Both the position numbers and the translations under genes were made by a program. Of a DNA stretch of 64,000 nt, positions 31,143 to 43,498 are shown one piece after another; position 1 is the stretch's first letter; the number at the start of each line of letters is the position of its first letter. The notes under the pieces are model-generated. The model saw only the letters and a program-made list of their open reading frames with translations. It was not told where the DNA came from and did not search any database. The DNA is from Shinisaurus crocodilurus (Eukaryota > Chordata > Lepidosauria > Squamata > Shinisauridae), in assembly GCA_021292165.1 (NCBI GenBank), contig CM037876.1, positions 284,368,521 to 284,432,520 of the forward strand, given 5' to 3'.

Positions 31143-31447
31143 CTGGGTTCAGGCAACATGATAACCCACACTCAGGGGTTGACTATGGGTTGAGTGTGGG
31201 TTGTTGCTGAAACGTGGGTTATTGTGTTGTCTGAACCCACCTGCACTAACAAGCCATGGCTTCTTAACCACAACCAACCCACGGAGAGAACCCATGGTTG
31301 TTATTGGGCTGTGAACTGTGGGTTGTTCACCATGGTTTCTTATCTCAGCTGGGTTCAGACGACAACCTACGGTTCAACGACAACCCATGGTTCAATGACA
31401 ACCCTTACTCAGCCCTGAGTGTGGGTTATCATGTTGTCTGAACCTAG
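31143..31447. mobile_element. Compound palindromic MITE, about 305 bp
   Basis: The outer ends ACTGGGTTCAGGCAAC and its complement (GTTGTCTGAACCTAGT) are inverted. Additional internal, inverted copies of the same end sequence occur near 31225-31243 and 31350-31365, so each arm is itself a palindrome. A same-architecture copy in the opposite orientation lies at 63217-63530. Class unassigned; the flanks show no convincing duplication. Confidence 0.75.
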
Positions 31448-31563
31448 TCAGTGTATTAATCCAGAAGGAAAGAGCACTCAGTGGCTTGCAGAGGGATCTG
31501 ATAGGGGTTTGTACTGGAAAGTGACTCCCACTGGCTTCAATAGGGCTAACTAACTCCTTACTA

Positions 31564-31688
31564 CAGCCTTCTCCAACGTAGTGCCCTCCAGATATGTGGG
31601 ACTACAACTCCCAGCATCCCCAGCCAGCTGGCAGGTTGGGGGATGCTGGGAGTTGTAGTCTGACGCATCCAGAGGTTGAGAACGGCTG
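31564..31688. mobile_element. Foldback MITE with paired ZNF143-like motifs
   Basis: Inverted arms GGACTACAACTCCCAGCATC and its complement GATGCTGGGAGTTGTAGTC surround a short centre. Ends are CAGCC...GGCTG. No clear 8-bp duplication found. Member of the hairpin family described under 44679-44814. Confidence 0.7.
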
Positions 31689-31689
31689 C

Positions 31690-32470
<781 letters not shown>

Positions 32471-32599
32471 ACTATGTCAGTAGTCACCCTGTCTAAGGGC
32501 TAAGAAGAGCGCGGGAGCAGCTCCGCATGGGGCTTGGCTCACCCCCCCCGAGGTTTCTTAACGTGGAGAGTCTTATGAGAAATAAACAAGCCGCGTTCA

Positions 32600-32744
32600 G
32601 TTTTTTACAAAAAATTAAAAACTATATATAGTTTTCTAAAAACGGGACAAAATTGACATTTATATTAAAAAGAAGGGACGGTCAGGAAATATGAAAAAAA
32701 TGGGATTGTCCCTTTTAAAACGGTATGTATGGTCAGCCTAGTCC
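32600..32744 (-). mobile_element. Internal hAT-like terminus of the same kind as the outer ends
   Basis: Read on the minus strand from 32744: TAGGCTGACCATACATACC followed by a GTTTTAAAAGGGAC stretch. This resembles the right terminus of the composite element (TAAGGTGACCATATGTACTG...). The base duplication expected for a complete separate insertion is not found, so it is either a second right end within the composite or a relic of an older copy. Confidence 0.5.
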
Positions 32745-33110
32745 TGGCGAAACAGCGAGGTGTGCCATGAAAACGGCGGAGCGAAAAGCTCGAGTAACCG
32801 AGAGTGCGGAGCTCTGACAGCCAGTGTCACGGTCCGAAGATGCCAGATCACTGGTGCCTGTCTTGTGCTGCGGAGGGCCTTTTATAGTCCGAAGCTAACA
32901 CCGAATTGGTCGATTTTGGCGGGCTCTGTGTGATGACATCATCATCGAGTTCCCACGGTCGGGCTGCATGTACTGCACGGGAGTATTATCGAAGAGTCGC
33001 CGCGGCCACAATATAGTGAGAGTGCGTGTGCTGAATGCTGAGTATTGCCGAGATCCAACGACGAGAACCGTCGTGTAAAATAAAAATAAAACTAGGATAA
33101 ATTAATAAAA
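32745..33110 (-). promoter_or_regulatory. CpG-rich promoter-like block with CRE, CCAAT and TATA, minus strand
   Basis: On the minus strand, in the order expected for a promoter: TGATGTCA (plus 32934-32941, CRE/ATF-like), CCAAT (plus 32905-32909), then CTATAAAAGG (plus 32878-32887, a consensus TATA box). The CCAAT-TATA gap is about 17 bp. CpG density is high. No ORF follows within the recognised sequence, because the next thing downstream is the internal hAT terminus. It could be the remnant transposase promoter of the element or captured host or viral sequence. Confidence 0.45.
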
Positions 33111-33281
33111 TTGATTTAGGCTGGTTTATCAAGGATTGATTTGATGTACTCAATCTTTTGATAAATTAATAATTTTTTATTTTGTAGTCCTAAACTGTAC
33201 TGGTTACATCTCACGACTAACCAAGACAATGTCCCAAAAACCAATACTGTACTGGTAAAACCAGTACATATGGTCACCTTA

Positions 33282-33535
33282 GATTAGACACATTCATGGA
33301 GGACTAGTCATGATGGCTATATAGTACCTCCATTATCATTATGCCTCTGACAGTGTGCCTCTGGTAAAGAGTATGCCTCTGAATATCAATCGGTGGGGAA
33401 CGTGGGCAGGAGGGAGCTGTTGCATTCAAGTCCTATTGTGGGCTTCCCATAGGCATCTTGATGGCCACTGTGGGGACAGAATGCTGGACTAGATAGGCCT
33501 TTGGTCTGATCCAGCATGTCTCTTTTTATGTTCTT
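33282..33535 (+). mobile_element. CR1/L3-like LINE, right half of the split copy
   Basis: Resumes at the second GATTAGAC with ACATTCATGGAGGA (TFMED) and runs through the family's 3' UTR (GGACAGAATGCTGGACTAGA, then TCTGATCCAGCATGTCTC), ending near 33535. Order and content parallel the uninterrupted copy at 45845-46192. Confidence 0.85.
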
Positions 33536-34294
33536 AATCAGATGAACTCATAGCAGCAAGGGTGTTTGCCTCATGTACAGGCTGTATTTGTACAAATCCC
33601 GATTGGCCAATGAAATCCAGAGAAGGTGCCGTACTTCTAATAGCCTTCTTAATAGACTGCAGGTTCACCACCCCCAACTAAATGGCGTTTAGAACTGTAG
33701 TTCTCCATATGAATTCATTTTCCTCTCCCCTCTCTGAGTAACATTTATGTTAACAGTGAACACCTCATGCAGTCTCCTATGGGCCAAATGGTACCAGAGG
33801 GGTTTGTTGCCAGGCCTTCTCTCTTCAGATGCAGTGATAGCAGTAGAACCATGGGGAATTTTCTTTCCCTCCTGTTTACAATACTCTCAGTTCCTGTCAC
33901 AGCCTGGCATGTTTATATCTACTGTTCATTCTCCTAAAGCTCCTTGCGCATTCCATTTCCATATCATTCCCTATGTTCCACCCACACACACATTTTAGTG
34001 GCCGTGTGTGTAGCTTTTCATACTGCTGGCAGTGTTTCCTCTTAGAGGAGTATGAAAAACCCGTGCCTCTAAAATTCCAGCCAACCCTAGAAGTTACCTT
34101 ATGAAACTGTGACTATACTATAATTATGACATGATAGCAGATAGCCTCTATGCTACCATGCTTAGTCAATAATTGTGAGGCAGCCCTCAATTCCTCTACT
34201 ATAATGCTCAGAAGCTTTTTTTAAAAGACAGAAGAAGTAAATATATATGATAATCATTTCTAGTTATTGTGTATATGTATATGTTCCCCTCTGC
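33536..34294. other. Unassigned stretch
   Basis: No gene or repeat family recognised. Confidence 0.4.
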
Positions 34295-34837
34295 TAGTTC
34301 CCCACTACTCAGCACTGGTTAGACCTCATCTTGAGTACTGCGTCTAGTCTGGGCACCACACTTGAAGAAGGATGTAGACAAACTGGAAAGGGTTCAGAGG
34401 AGGGCAACAAAGATTATCAGGGTACTGGAAACAAAGCCCTATGAGGAGAGACTGAAAGAACTGGGCATGTTTAGCCTTCAGAAGAGGAGACTGGGGGGAG
34501 ACGGGAGATATGGTAGCACTCTTCCAGTACTTGAAAGGTTGCCACACAGAGGAGGGCCAGGATCTCTTCTCAGTCATCCCAGGTTGCAGGACACGGAATA
34601 ACGGGCTCAAGTTACAGGAAGCCAGATTCCGTCTGGACATCAGGAAAAACTTCCTGATTGTTAGAACAATAAAGCAATGGAACCAACTACCGAGGGAGGT
34701 TGTGGGCTCTCCAACACTGGAGGCATTCAAGGTGCGGCTGGACAGCCATCTGTCGGGAATGCTTTGTTTGACTTGGATTCCTGTATTGAGCAGGGGGTTG
34801 GACTCGATGGCCTTATAGGCCCCTTCCAAATCTACTA

Positions 34838-34840
<3 letters not shown>
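34295..34840 (+). mobile_element. CR1 LINE 3' fragment
   Basis: Encodes, with frame changes, the CR1 RT C-terminus ([29 protein letters not shown] and [28 protein letters not shown]). It ends with the CR1 3' block GGGGGTTGGACTCGATGGCC at about 34792. Close to the C-terminal part of the copy at 12.5-12.95 kb, 5'-truncated. Confidence 0.92.

Positions 34841-34871
<31 letters not shown>
34841..34871 (+). repeat. (TG)n microsatellite
   Basis: About 15 uninterrupted TG units right behind the CR1 3' end. Confidence 0.95.
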
Positions 34872-34873
<2 letters not shown>

Positions 34874-34980
34874 CTGCAATGAGATTTTTCACATGATTAC
34901 TAAAACAAAACAAAAAATCTAAACAAGAGCAACAACGACTAGAGTACATACCTACTACTACTAGTGGATGATGTTTAAAG

Positions 34981-35110
34981 GCACAATCCTATGCATGTTA
35001 AGATAGAAAAAAGTCCTACAACTCCCAGCATGCCTCAGCCAGCATGGCTGGCTGGGGCATGCTGGGAGTTGTAGGACTGTTTTCTGTCTAAACATGCATA
35101 GGATTGCACT
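34981..35110. mobile_element. Foldback MITE with perfect central palindrome
   Basis: Ends GCACAATCCTATGCATGTT and complement. The central part CCTACAACTCCCAGCATGCC and its complement GGCATGCTGGGAGTTGTAGG are exact inverted copies around CAGCCAGC/GCTGGCTG-type sequence. A sister copy lies at 56572-56700. Each arm carries a ZNF143-like motif. Confidence 0.85.
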
Positions 35111-35224
35111 CTAACTGTCACAGAAATTGTGCTTGGTGCAGTCCCTTCTTAGAAGGCTTTTACTCTATGATGAAAGATACTACAGAAAATTAGAGTATGT
35201 CAAGGAATTTAAATCGAACAGCAG

Positions 35225-35440
35225 AGATTATTTATGGCATTTTTATCCAACCCTTCTTCTAAAGAGCTCAGTGTGGTGTGTATGGTCCTCCCTCCATTTT
35301 ATCCATATAGCGACCCTCTGAGGTAGGTTAGTCTTAGAGAATGTGAATTACCTCAACTTTACGTAGTGAGCTTCCTCACTGATTTGAAGCTGCTCTCCCC
35401 ACTCTTAAGTCTCTAGGTACTAGACCACAGGAGCAAGTAA
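35225..35440 (-). mobile_element. Old Sauria-type SINE
   Basis: Reads on the plus strand as the reverse of the SINE: ATTTTATCCATATAGCGACC, then CTGAGGTAGGTTAGTCTTAG and a decayed tRNA-like head (ACTAGACCAC). Diverged but in the right order compared with 39174-39413. Confidence 0.65.
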
Positions 35441-36841
35441 GGCTAGGCTAGTACTGGCTGCATAAAACAGTCCCACTTCTTTCATGTGGGTGTTGTTGTT
35501 TTTTTTGGTGAGGTAATAACATAGCAATGCCACACTGACTGTAAAAAGTGGGCTAGGTAATTAACCTCATTTTAAGTACAGGGGAAAGGGAAATCCAGAG
35601 ATTCTATGATGTGTACAGTTGACAGAAAGGGAGGCCAGTTCTTGTACCGCTAGTCCTGAGGCAGCTGTAGTCACGCTTTGTTTCTTGTGACTAGGAAGCC
35701 CCACATAGCAATACACATCATGCATCAGATGCATCTATCAAATTCCATGGGTGACCTAGTAAGCATTGCAACATGTACCCACATCAGTTGCATGGATGGG
35801 TCTCTGTGGCTGGATCAGGGCATCCGTCTCAAGACACAGATCTGGTACTGACCACTTGGTTGTGGATCTCCACTCACACCCCCATAGCCCAGATCTCTCT
35901 CTCTCTCTGAATGAGGTGGTTCTGCTCTGCTTCCCAGTTTTTAATCCTATCTCCTATTCATGCTCTCCACACTCACCCCAAAGCTGTCACTCCCCATCCC
36001 ACAGCCACCATCTTAAGATTCTGCCAGCAGTATCCAGAGCACTACACAATACATGGAACAATCATTCACAAATCGGCTTCTGATTCCCCCCCCCCCACAT
36101 GCTTTATCTGTCAAGAAAAAAAGGCACTTCTGTTCACAAACAACCCCTTCTGTCCTTTTGCATCCTCCAAGGGCTGGAGCAAAACTTCAGGGGTTTAAGG
36201 GCATTCTTTTGGGAGCAGGGACCTCTCTGCATAAGGTGCAATGGAAGGATCAATCAGCATTATTGGCATTCCCTTCAATAATAAAAGGTGCAGCTTTCAT
36301 TTAGCTTAAAAGGCAGCAACTCCCCCACCTTTCTCTTTCTTGCTAGCTGCTTTTATCAGAGTTGGGCTCGAGTCCAAAAACTCATTAAAAAGAAAGTGCA
36401 GCCAACTCTTAGTTTAAAAGAAAGGGTGGGGGGAATTGTTCATTTGTCAGGAAAAAGACAAACAATGTCACACACTTGGTTGCTAATTTGCTCTCTCCTG
36501 GGAGCTCTGCTTCTTTTATACACAAAAGGGAGCTGAGCTACTGAAAGATGCTGCTGAGTCAATCTGAGATCTTCTCAGCAAAAATATCTTCCCTTTCCCA
36601 GAATGGGAAGGAAAACAAGCAGCATTGCCATTTCTCCCTAAACACCGTGTTGACCTATGGCACGGTGCTTGCAGGGAACTCTCCAACAGCACCCACGAAG
36701 CTCTTGACTCCCTGACCCCTTCAAACATGTATTTTTAATGCAAACGTTGACCAATGTTAGGGCGCCAGGGTTCTCTTCCTTGTTCCTACACATGCTGCAG
36801 GTCAGCTGTTGACGGGCAGGGGGCAGAGAAGGAAAGAGTTG
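35441..36841. other. Unassigned stretch
   Basis: No gene or repeat family recognised. A C run lies at about 36088-36097. Frames of 60-105 codons show no features of known proteins. Confidence 0.4.
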
Positions 36842-37027
36842 AACATAAGAACAGAAGAAGAATACTGGATCAGACCAAGGGTCCCTCTAGTCCAGCATTC
36901 TGTTCACACAGTGGCCAGCCATCTGCCCATGGGATCCCGCAAGCAGGACATGAGTGCAACAGCACCTTCCCGCCCATGTTCCCCAGCAACTGGAGTACGT
37001 AGGCATACTGCCTCTGATACTGGAGTT
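36842..37027 (-). mobile_element. CR1/L3-like LINE 3' fragment
   Basis: Plus-strand AACATAAGAACAG, ACTGGATCAGACCAAGGGTC and CCAGCATTCTGTTCACACAG are the reverse of the 3' UTR at 45990-46192. Only the 3' part is present. Confidence 0.8.
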
Positions 37028-38499
37028 GCTTTCTGGGCCCACATTTTGCTCTCTATCTCCCCAGTATATTCCCTAGTCTCTAGCCTATTTCTCTCCCCTC
37101 AACCCCTTCCCTTGCTATTTCTCTCCTTTCCCTGTCCCTAGCCTCCTTCTTTCTCTCCCTTTCTAGCTTGTAGCCTTGCTCTTTCTCTCCCCTCTGCTCC
37201 TTTGCCTTGCTATTTCCCACACTCTTCTGGCCTCTAGCCTCACTATAGCCTCTCCCCACAACCTCTTGAGCTCTTCACCTCTTCAGACTAGCCAGGCTTC
37301 CACGGCAGCCATTATGTGACTAGCCACATCCTCCGTGGGAACCATTTTGTGATGGTGCCCACAGCAGTTCCTCAAATTCCCAAATGTGCCCATGGGTCCA
37401 AAAAGGTTGGGGAACCCTGACCTAAGGCGTCAAAATGTGGTGATGCCCCAGTGCTACACATCGTAGGCCTGTAGCTCCCGAAGAACCCTTGGGCGCCTTG
37501 GAAGCTTAGTAGGTCTTCTTCAGTAAGATGCTCTGTAATGGTAGAGGTTGAACAAGCTTTCCTGAAAGGTGGTTTGCCCACAACTACCAGCCTTCCCTGC
37601 AATTTTCAGCTGCAGAAGAATGTTGGGTGTGTTCTAAGAGGTCACACACTCAGTTCACATTAGGTCTGCTAGGCCTGGTCAGTTTCTCACATGAGCTGAG
37701 TATGTAGGGTGGCCATGTGCCCTACTTTGTAGAGGACAGTCCTCTATTTAGAGGGCTGTCAGAACACAGTTCTCTGATTGAAGGTATCCTCCATTTGAAG
37801 GGCTATCCAGCCCAAGTGTAGCTCAAAGATAAAGACCCATAAGAAGGAAGAGCAGCAGTCTTGAAGTTGCCCATAAATATTTAGCATCTGGACAGCAGTC
37901 TGAGCAGGCACATAGGCTACCTGGTCATAGTCTTCCCCCAGGATGGTGAGATGAATTGTATATATTTAAATTATAGTCGTTATTTCCAAATGTGCTTCCA
38001 TATGTATAAATTAAATTTTATGCAAATTGGTATAATTTTGGTGATGCTTTTTCTCCTTTTTCTGCAATGCGTAAGTGGCCACACTACAAATATGAACATT
38101 CTAGAACATGTCATAGGATCCTTTGAAATACATTGGGGTTCCACAGCAGTTGTGCGAGGAACTCCTCCTGAACAAATCAGGAGACCAAAGACTTTCGAAC
38201 ACCATAGGCTTTCCCTCCCACCAACCTGCTAAACAGGCCCCAAGCTCAGCAAGCCATTTTAGTGATTGGAATGCCACATAGAGTGACCACCCACATCAGA
38301 GTACAAGGCTCTTGTACTTCCAGCAGTTGCAGGGAATTTAGTAAGTTCAGCTTAGCATGTTATAATTCTGTAGGAGTGAAAACCGGCTCCTGCCAAAATA
38401 TATTCTTCTACACATTTATTAAAGGTACAGGAGCCCTATTATCCATTGTATCTAGTTATGTTAGAATACCGCAGAAAAATCCCTAAATCCCATAGAGCA
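37028..38499. other. Unassigned stretch with a hAT-like end
   Basis: No gene recognised. TAGGGTGGCCATGTGCCCTA at about 37706 resembles the left end of hAT-type elements related to the composite at 18176-33281, but I found no matching right end. A partial foldback remnant (GGTTGGGGAACCCTG) is at about 37407. Confidence 0.4.
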
Positions 38500-39595
38500 G
38501 CTAATTTTAAATATGACATATTCCTCCAAGGAACTGTCAAACATTTTTAAGATTCTATGTGACTCAATGACCGGGGACCTAAACTCTTTAAAATCAGTAT
38601 GGGAAACAGACCTGAATTGTAACATAGAAATGTTGGATTGGCAAAAACTATGGGGAAACGACCATTCAAATTGGTATTGGCAAAAATACAAGAAAACAGC
38701 ATAAAAACAGTATGGAGAGGATGTCAGCAATTGGGGTCCTATTTCCATATGTGGTGGAGCTGCAAGAAGGTTCAATCTTTTTGGGAACTAATTATGAATG
38801 AAGTATCTGTTATTGCAGGTCAAAAGGTACCCTGTGATTCCAAACTAGCATTGTTAAACTTGTTTGTTGACGATTTAAAAGACCTGATGTTTAAAGATCT
38901 ACTAATCCTCTTTATGACTGCAGCCAGACAAGCAAAGCATTGGAAAACAGCTGTTAATTTGACACTGGAAACTTGGTTGGAAAGGGTATGGAACATTGCC
39001 CTCATGGAAAAGTTATCAAAGCAGCTTAAAGCTCTGAAAAACATGAGAGCCAAAGATGATTTAATTTGAGGAAACATGGTATATGTTTATTCAGTACATT
39101 AGAAGAGATAGTACAACAATGAGACCACCAGCAACTCATGGCTCTCTCTGAAACAACTTGTTAAGATAAGAATATTTATTTATTTATTTATTATATTTAT
39201 ACCCCGCCTTTTTTCCTGCAAGGAACCCAAGGCGGCTTACATAATCCTCCTCCTCCTCTCCATTTTATCCTCACAACAATCCTGTGAGGTAGGTTAGGCT
39301 GAGAGGCAGTGACTGGCTCAAAGCCACCCAGTGAGTTTCATGGCCGAGCGGGGACTAGAACTCGGATCTCCCGAGTCCCAGTCCAACACTCTCACCAGTA
39401 CACCACACTGGCATAACTATCCAAAATCCAACACATGAACTTCACTGTGACTTACCCTTTTTTTGGAACTAAACATGTACACATGGAATATTTTGGGGGG
39501 GAGGGAGAGATGGGAATTTACGTTACACATTTTATATATTTGTACCTTTGTAAAATTTTTGAAAATGCAAAAATAAAAATTATAGAATACCACAG
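38500..39595 (+). mobile_element. L1 LINE 3' fragment, split by a SINE
   Basis: Frames at 38513-38704 and 38638-39069 encode the C-terminus of an L1 ORF2: a tryptophan-rich segment, SYFHMWWSCKKVQSFW (from the Cys-rich C-terminal domain region) and ARQAKHWKTAVNL, LETWLERVWNIALMEKL. The 3' UTR runs to the A-rich end TTTGAAAATGCAAAAATAAA near 39575. A minus-strand Sauria SINE interrupts it at 39174-39413. Two frames and truncation make it inactive. Confidence 0.85.
39174..39413 (-). mobile_element. Sauria-type SINE nested in L1
   Basis: Well-preserved reverse copy: (ATTT)n tail at 39174-39192, GCGGCTTACATAATCCTCC, GAGGTAGGTTAGGCTGAGAG, and the tRNA-like head ending ACACCACACTGGC. Younger than the L1 fragment around it. 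Confidence 0.92.
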
Positions 39596-40175
39596 ACAAG
39601 ACTTTAGGTCTCTGGGAGGAGGGGGGAAGCTTGGTGGATGGGATGTTGCCTTTAAAAAAAAAAAAGCCCTCTGGATGTGTGCATGTGTATAAATGAATGT
39701 GCTCAAGTGAAAAATGTTAAACACATTTACATAAACAAATGATCAGTGCCTTTTCTCCTCCTCCTCCTCCTCCAGTGGTTTCTCCTGACAATCTTACCAG
39801 TGCTCCATTTTTAATATCAGACCTAACTGCTGAAATCCTGTTCTTGCAGAAGGTTGGATTCATCAACCGCTTGTGTCCCTTCCACTGGCTACTACTGAAT
39901 TAGGACATACATTTACATAAGATGCAAATTTAAAGTACCCCCTAAGTGCCAGTGACTTGGCCAAGATCAAAGGCAGCACTGGGGAGATGAGTTTATGGTT
40001 TGCAGTTCAGCATTCCAGCATGCCAATGGCATCAAGTGTGACATGAATGGAAACATTTCCTGAATAATTAGCTCTGCCCCCACCAGCCCTTGATGGACAT
40101 TGAACAGAATGTCCATTGCAATATTTAGCTAGTCTGAACAAGATAGACCCTTTCTATAATTATCATTGTGTAGAG
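39596..40175. other. Unassigned stretch with (CTC)n
   Basis: No gene recognised. A (CTC)n run lies at 39756-39772. Confidence 0.4.
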
Positions 40176-40312
40176 CAGGGATGGGCAACTTGTGGCCTTC
40201 CAGATGCTTTGGCCTGCAATTCGCCATCAGCCCTAGCCAGCATAGCCAATGGTTAGGGATTATGGGAGTTGTGGGCCATAACATCTGGAGGGTCACAAGT
40301 TGCCCAACCCTG
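40176..40312. mobile_element. Foldback hAT MITE, 137 bp
   Basis: Ends CAGGGATGGGCAACTTGTGG and its near complement at 40293-40312. Flanks GTGTAGAG and GTATAGGG agree at 6 of 8, consistent with a decayed 8-bp duplication. The central arms contain the GGGAGTTGTGGGCC-type palindrome. Confidence 0.75.
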
Positions 40313-40778
40313 GTATAGGGGAAGGAAGAGATTCCAGGGCCAAATCAGGATATAAGGACATACAGAAATTGTATATTGTGGTGGGGGTGTAAATCCTTGT
40401 TCTACACATGCATTTTTCTTTGGCCCCAAGCTGGTGGCTGTAGCTTGTAGGAAATTTGGATGCCAGTTATTTGCACAGAAGGGAAGACATCTGGTTGATC
40501 ACAAAGGGAAACAGGATTTTTTAATAGATGAACAATTGTGTCTTGTGTTAATCTATAGGAGGGGAGGTGCCTTTTGGATTTGCCTTCTTGGGCACCAGAA
40601 TGTCTTTCCCAGCCCTGAAGAAAGCATTACCATAAACCACTCAGAGCCAGATTATGACTGTGTTCACAAGAGCAACCTCAAAATTAATTAAAGCCAGGAT
40701 CCTCACACAATGGCATCCATGGCTGGCCAACATACTTCATTTCCCCCCTTGTTCATCCAGGCACAAGTGTCCCCAATA

Positions 40779-41031
40779 CAGGCAGTTCCCGAGTTAAGAA
40801 CGTCCGACTTACAGACAACCCATACTTAAGAACGGACTTCTGGGTTCCCCGGCGCTACGTCATTTACATAGAGTACATAGCGTAGTATACTACGCAATTT
40901 GCGTAATTTACGCAATTTGCGTAAATGCCGATTTTTAACGTATAGAACACTGTGCGGTTCCGACTTACATACAAATTCGACTTAAATACATTCTGAAGAA
41001 CAGATCTCGTTCGTAACCTGGGGACTGCCTG
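40779..41031. mobile_element. Tigger-like mariner MITE, 253 bp
   Basis: Ends CAGGCAGTTCCCGAGTTAAG and, inward from the right, CAGGCAGTCCCCAGGTTACG, followed by GAAC and subterminal TCCGACTTACA blocks on both sides. The left flank is TA; the right flank is TG, possibly mutated TA. No transposase. Confidence 0.8.
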
Positions 41032-41112
41032 TGCTAAACTGGCTGCTGTGCACAATTGAAGGAAGGAAGCCCTTCTTACAGCTTTTCCCAAACTTGTGTG
41101 ATTCAGTGCAGT

Positions 41113-41180
41113 GTTGGACTACAACTCCCAGGATCCCACAGCCAACACATCTGCAGGGCACCAGGTTGGGGAAGACTGCC
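41113..41180. mobile_element. Partial foldback MITE
   Basis: Holds GGACTACAACTCCCAGGATC and the right-arm end CCAGGTTGGGGAAGACTGCC of the hairpin family; most of the other arm is missing. Confidence 0.55.
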
Positions 41181-42577
41181 CTAGCATGTCACCATCACAA
41201 TTCATGGGGCTCACATAGGAATCAGTCAAGAGTAGTGCCTGCTGTAATCATGTACTAATTAGTAATGGCTCATTGCATATGCCCTAATTTTTAATCACAT
41301 AAACAATTGCTTTCCTGAGCTTGGGACTTGCAAACAAAAAGACAACTAACATTCGGCACATGTACCCTCATGTCACTTGCAAAAAGAGCAGTGGAAACAT
41401 GCTTTATGCTGAGTCAGGTGAAGTTGACAGTGGAGGCCATGGCTGTGCCCCGATGAGGAAGCTTTGTGCTCCTGCAGCAAAAAGGCAGAGGGCATGTCTT
41501 GGAGGGCTACTGAAACATGCTTGAAATGCTGAGCGAGCAGCTTCTGAAAACTCTGCTGAATTTTAGAAGCATGGCCTGTAGCACAAAGGGTTGCCAAAAT
41601 ATAATGTAAGGGTGAAAGAGCCCCATGATGTGGAGACAGGAGTCACTGGTAGGTGTGTGCATAAGCTCCAACTGTCCCTTTTTACCAGGGACAGTCTCAA
41701 TGCTTTGCTATCTGTCCCAAGAAAATAGCTGTCCCTGTTTTGTCCCTATTTTGCTGTTTGGTGACATCAGTGGGACCTGCAACAAATACTGCTGCAGTCT
41801 GGAGTGCTCCTGTTCAGGATTCCAGCCTGCCAGCCATGTAGGGTAGCCACTTAGGCAGTGACAAAAACAGAGAAAAGCATCACCAAAAAAGAAGACGAAA
41901 GAGGATTCTGCTTTGCATATGTTAACTTATATATATATAGAACAAAATCTAGAAATAATTACTATAATTTTTCATAGAAATAAAATATATATCTCCCAGG
42001 GCCAGCGCTAGACTCCAGTGGGCCCACAGCATAGTGTTGCCAATAGGCCCCTGTCACCAGCGAAGCCCCCTGCCCGCTCGGCCACTCACTCGGCCATTCA
42101 TGCAAGCTCCCCCCCGCACCTGCCTGCAGAGCCCCCCCACCTGAAGCCGCCTGCCCGCAGAAGCCTCCTGCCGCCTGTCTACCAGAGCCCACCCACACGC
42201 CTGCTCACACATTTTTTTGGTGATCTTTTGGTTGGCCTAATAAAGATATTACACTAATATAGATTTTGGAATTTTACTTATGGTCTACATGGCTATCTTT
42301 GCTTTTGCTGGAAGCTTTAGGCTGACTGCTGTTCAAAATAAATAAATAAATAAATTAATAAATAAATAAATAAATAAATGCTGCAGGACCTTTGATCTGA
42401 TCTGATCCAGCAAGGCAATTCTTACTTCCTTATGTTCAAGCCAAAACCCCTCTCTCTCCACGGCATCCCACTGGATTTCAAGCACAATTACATCACTTGA
42501 CTTTCAACCATGAGCAAACTCCTCCAAGACGAAAATGCTGTATAAATGCCAAACAAAGAATGCAGCCTCAGGACGCT

Positions 42578-42612
<35 letters not shown>

Positions 42613-43044
42613 TTTATTTCCATGATTAATTTATAGCTGACTAGCTACTGTGTAACATGACTGGGGCCCAGGCAGCAACTGCCTCTGCAGAACAATGACA
42701 TCCTTGCTAAGAGGAAGAAAAGGGAGCATTTGATGCAAAGGCCTGTTGCTGTTTCTCCGCTGTTACCAATGACAGCAGGACTTGCAGAGCCTGTGGGAAA
42801 AGAATGCTTTCAAAAGTATGTTGTAAAGGTCTCTCTGGGGCAATTAAGTTCGTTTAAACCAGAAGCCTGAGATGCATAAGGTTTATTTGGGCAAAGAGCA
42901 TGGCGCATAAATGCAGTGAGGAAAAGGATGCAAACAGTAACAGATGCTTTATCAACACTGCTGAAAGGAGGACCCAGTGGAGATGCAGTGTTTTGTCAAG
43001 CTGTAATGTTCTGGTGGATGGTGCTTTGATGGCCTAAACAGGGA
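41181..43044. other. Unassigned stretch with simple repeats
   Basis: No gene recognised. CAGGGCCAGCGCTAG at 41999 looks like a hAT terminus without a visible partner. Simple repeats: (AAAT)n at about 42338-42379, (AC)n at 42581-42612 and (TA)n at 41928-41938. Confidence 0.45.
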
Positions 43045-43268
43045 TACACAATGGAGGCCCTCCAGATGTTGTTTGACTCCAACTCCTACCAGCCCCAGCC
43101 AGATGTTGTACTTCACCACCTGGAGAGCCACAAGTTGCCCACTCCTGGTAGAACAGGTGTAGGGAACCTGTGGCCCTGCTGATGTTGTCATCACTGACCA
43201 TTGGCTATACTGGCTGGGGGAGTTGGTGTTCAACATCTGGAAGACCACAGTTTCCCCACCATAGATTA
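43045..43268. mobile_element. Two adjacent decayed foldback MITEs
   Basis: 43045-43148 (GGAGGCCCTCCAGATGTTGT to CCACAAGTTGCCCACTCCTG) and 43155-43264 (GTGTAGGGAACCTGTGGCCC to ACCACAGTTTCCCCACC) both show the arm order of the hairpin family, with many substitutions. Confidence 0.6.
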
Positions 43269-43498
43269 GAACAATTATTGATTTTCTTTTTCTTCCTCCC
43301 TCCACCTGCTCTCATGTCTGATGTGTGTTCGAAGGCTTCAGGAACAACAGACATGTGTGTTCAGTATGTATTCCAAGTTAGTACTGGTCTAGTGCTCTGG
43401 AGTGCTTGAAGTGTTCTCATCTCTCAGTAAGCCTGTAAGTTAGGTCAGAATGATTGCTCCCAAATTGCAGATAGAAGGGATGAGGCCAAGAGATTGTT

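Noticed and set aside
34981..35110. Possible microRNA hairpin
   Set aside because: The near-perfect long stem is better explained by a foldback MITE, because sister copies with the same ends exist.
41928..41990. LINE or retroviral end near (TA)n
   Set aside because: Simple AT-rich sequence without any recognisable terminus.
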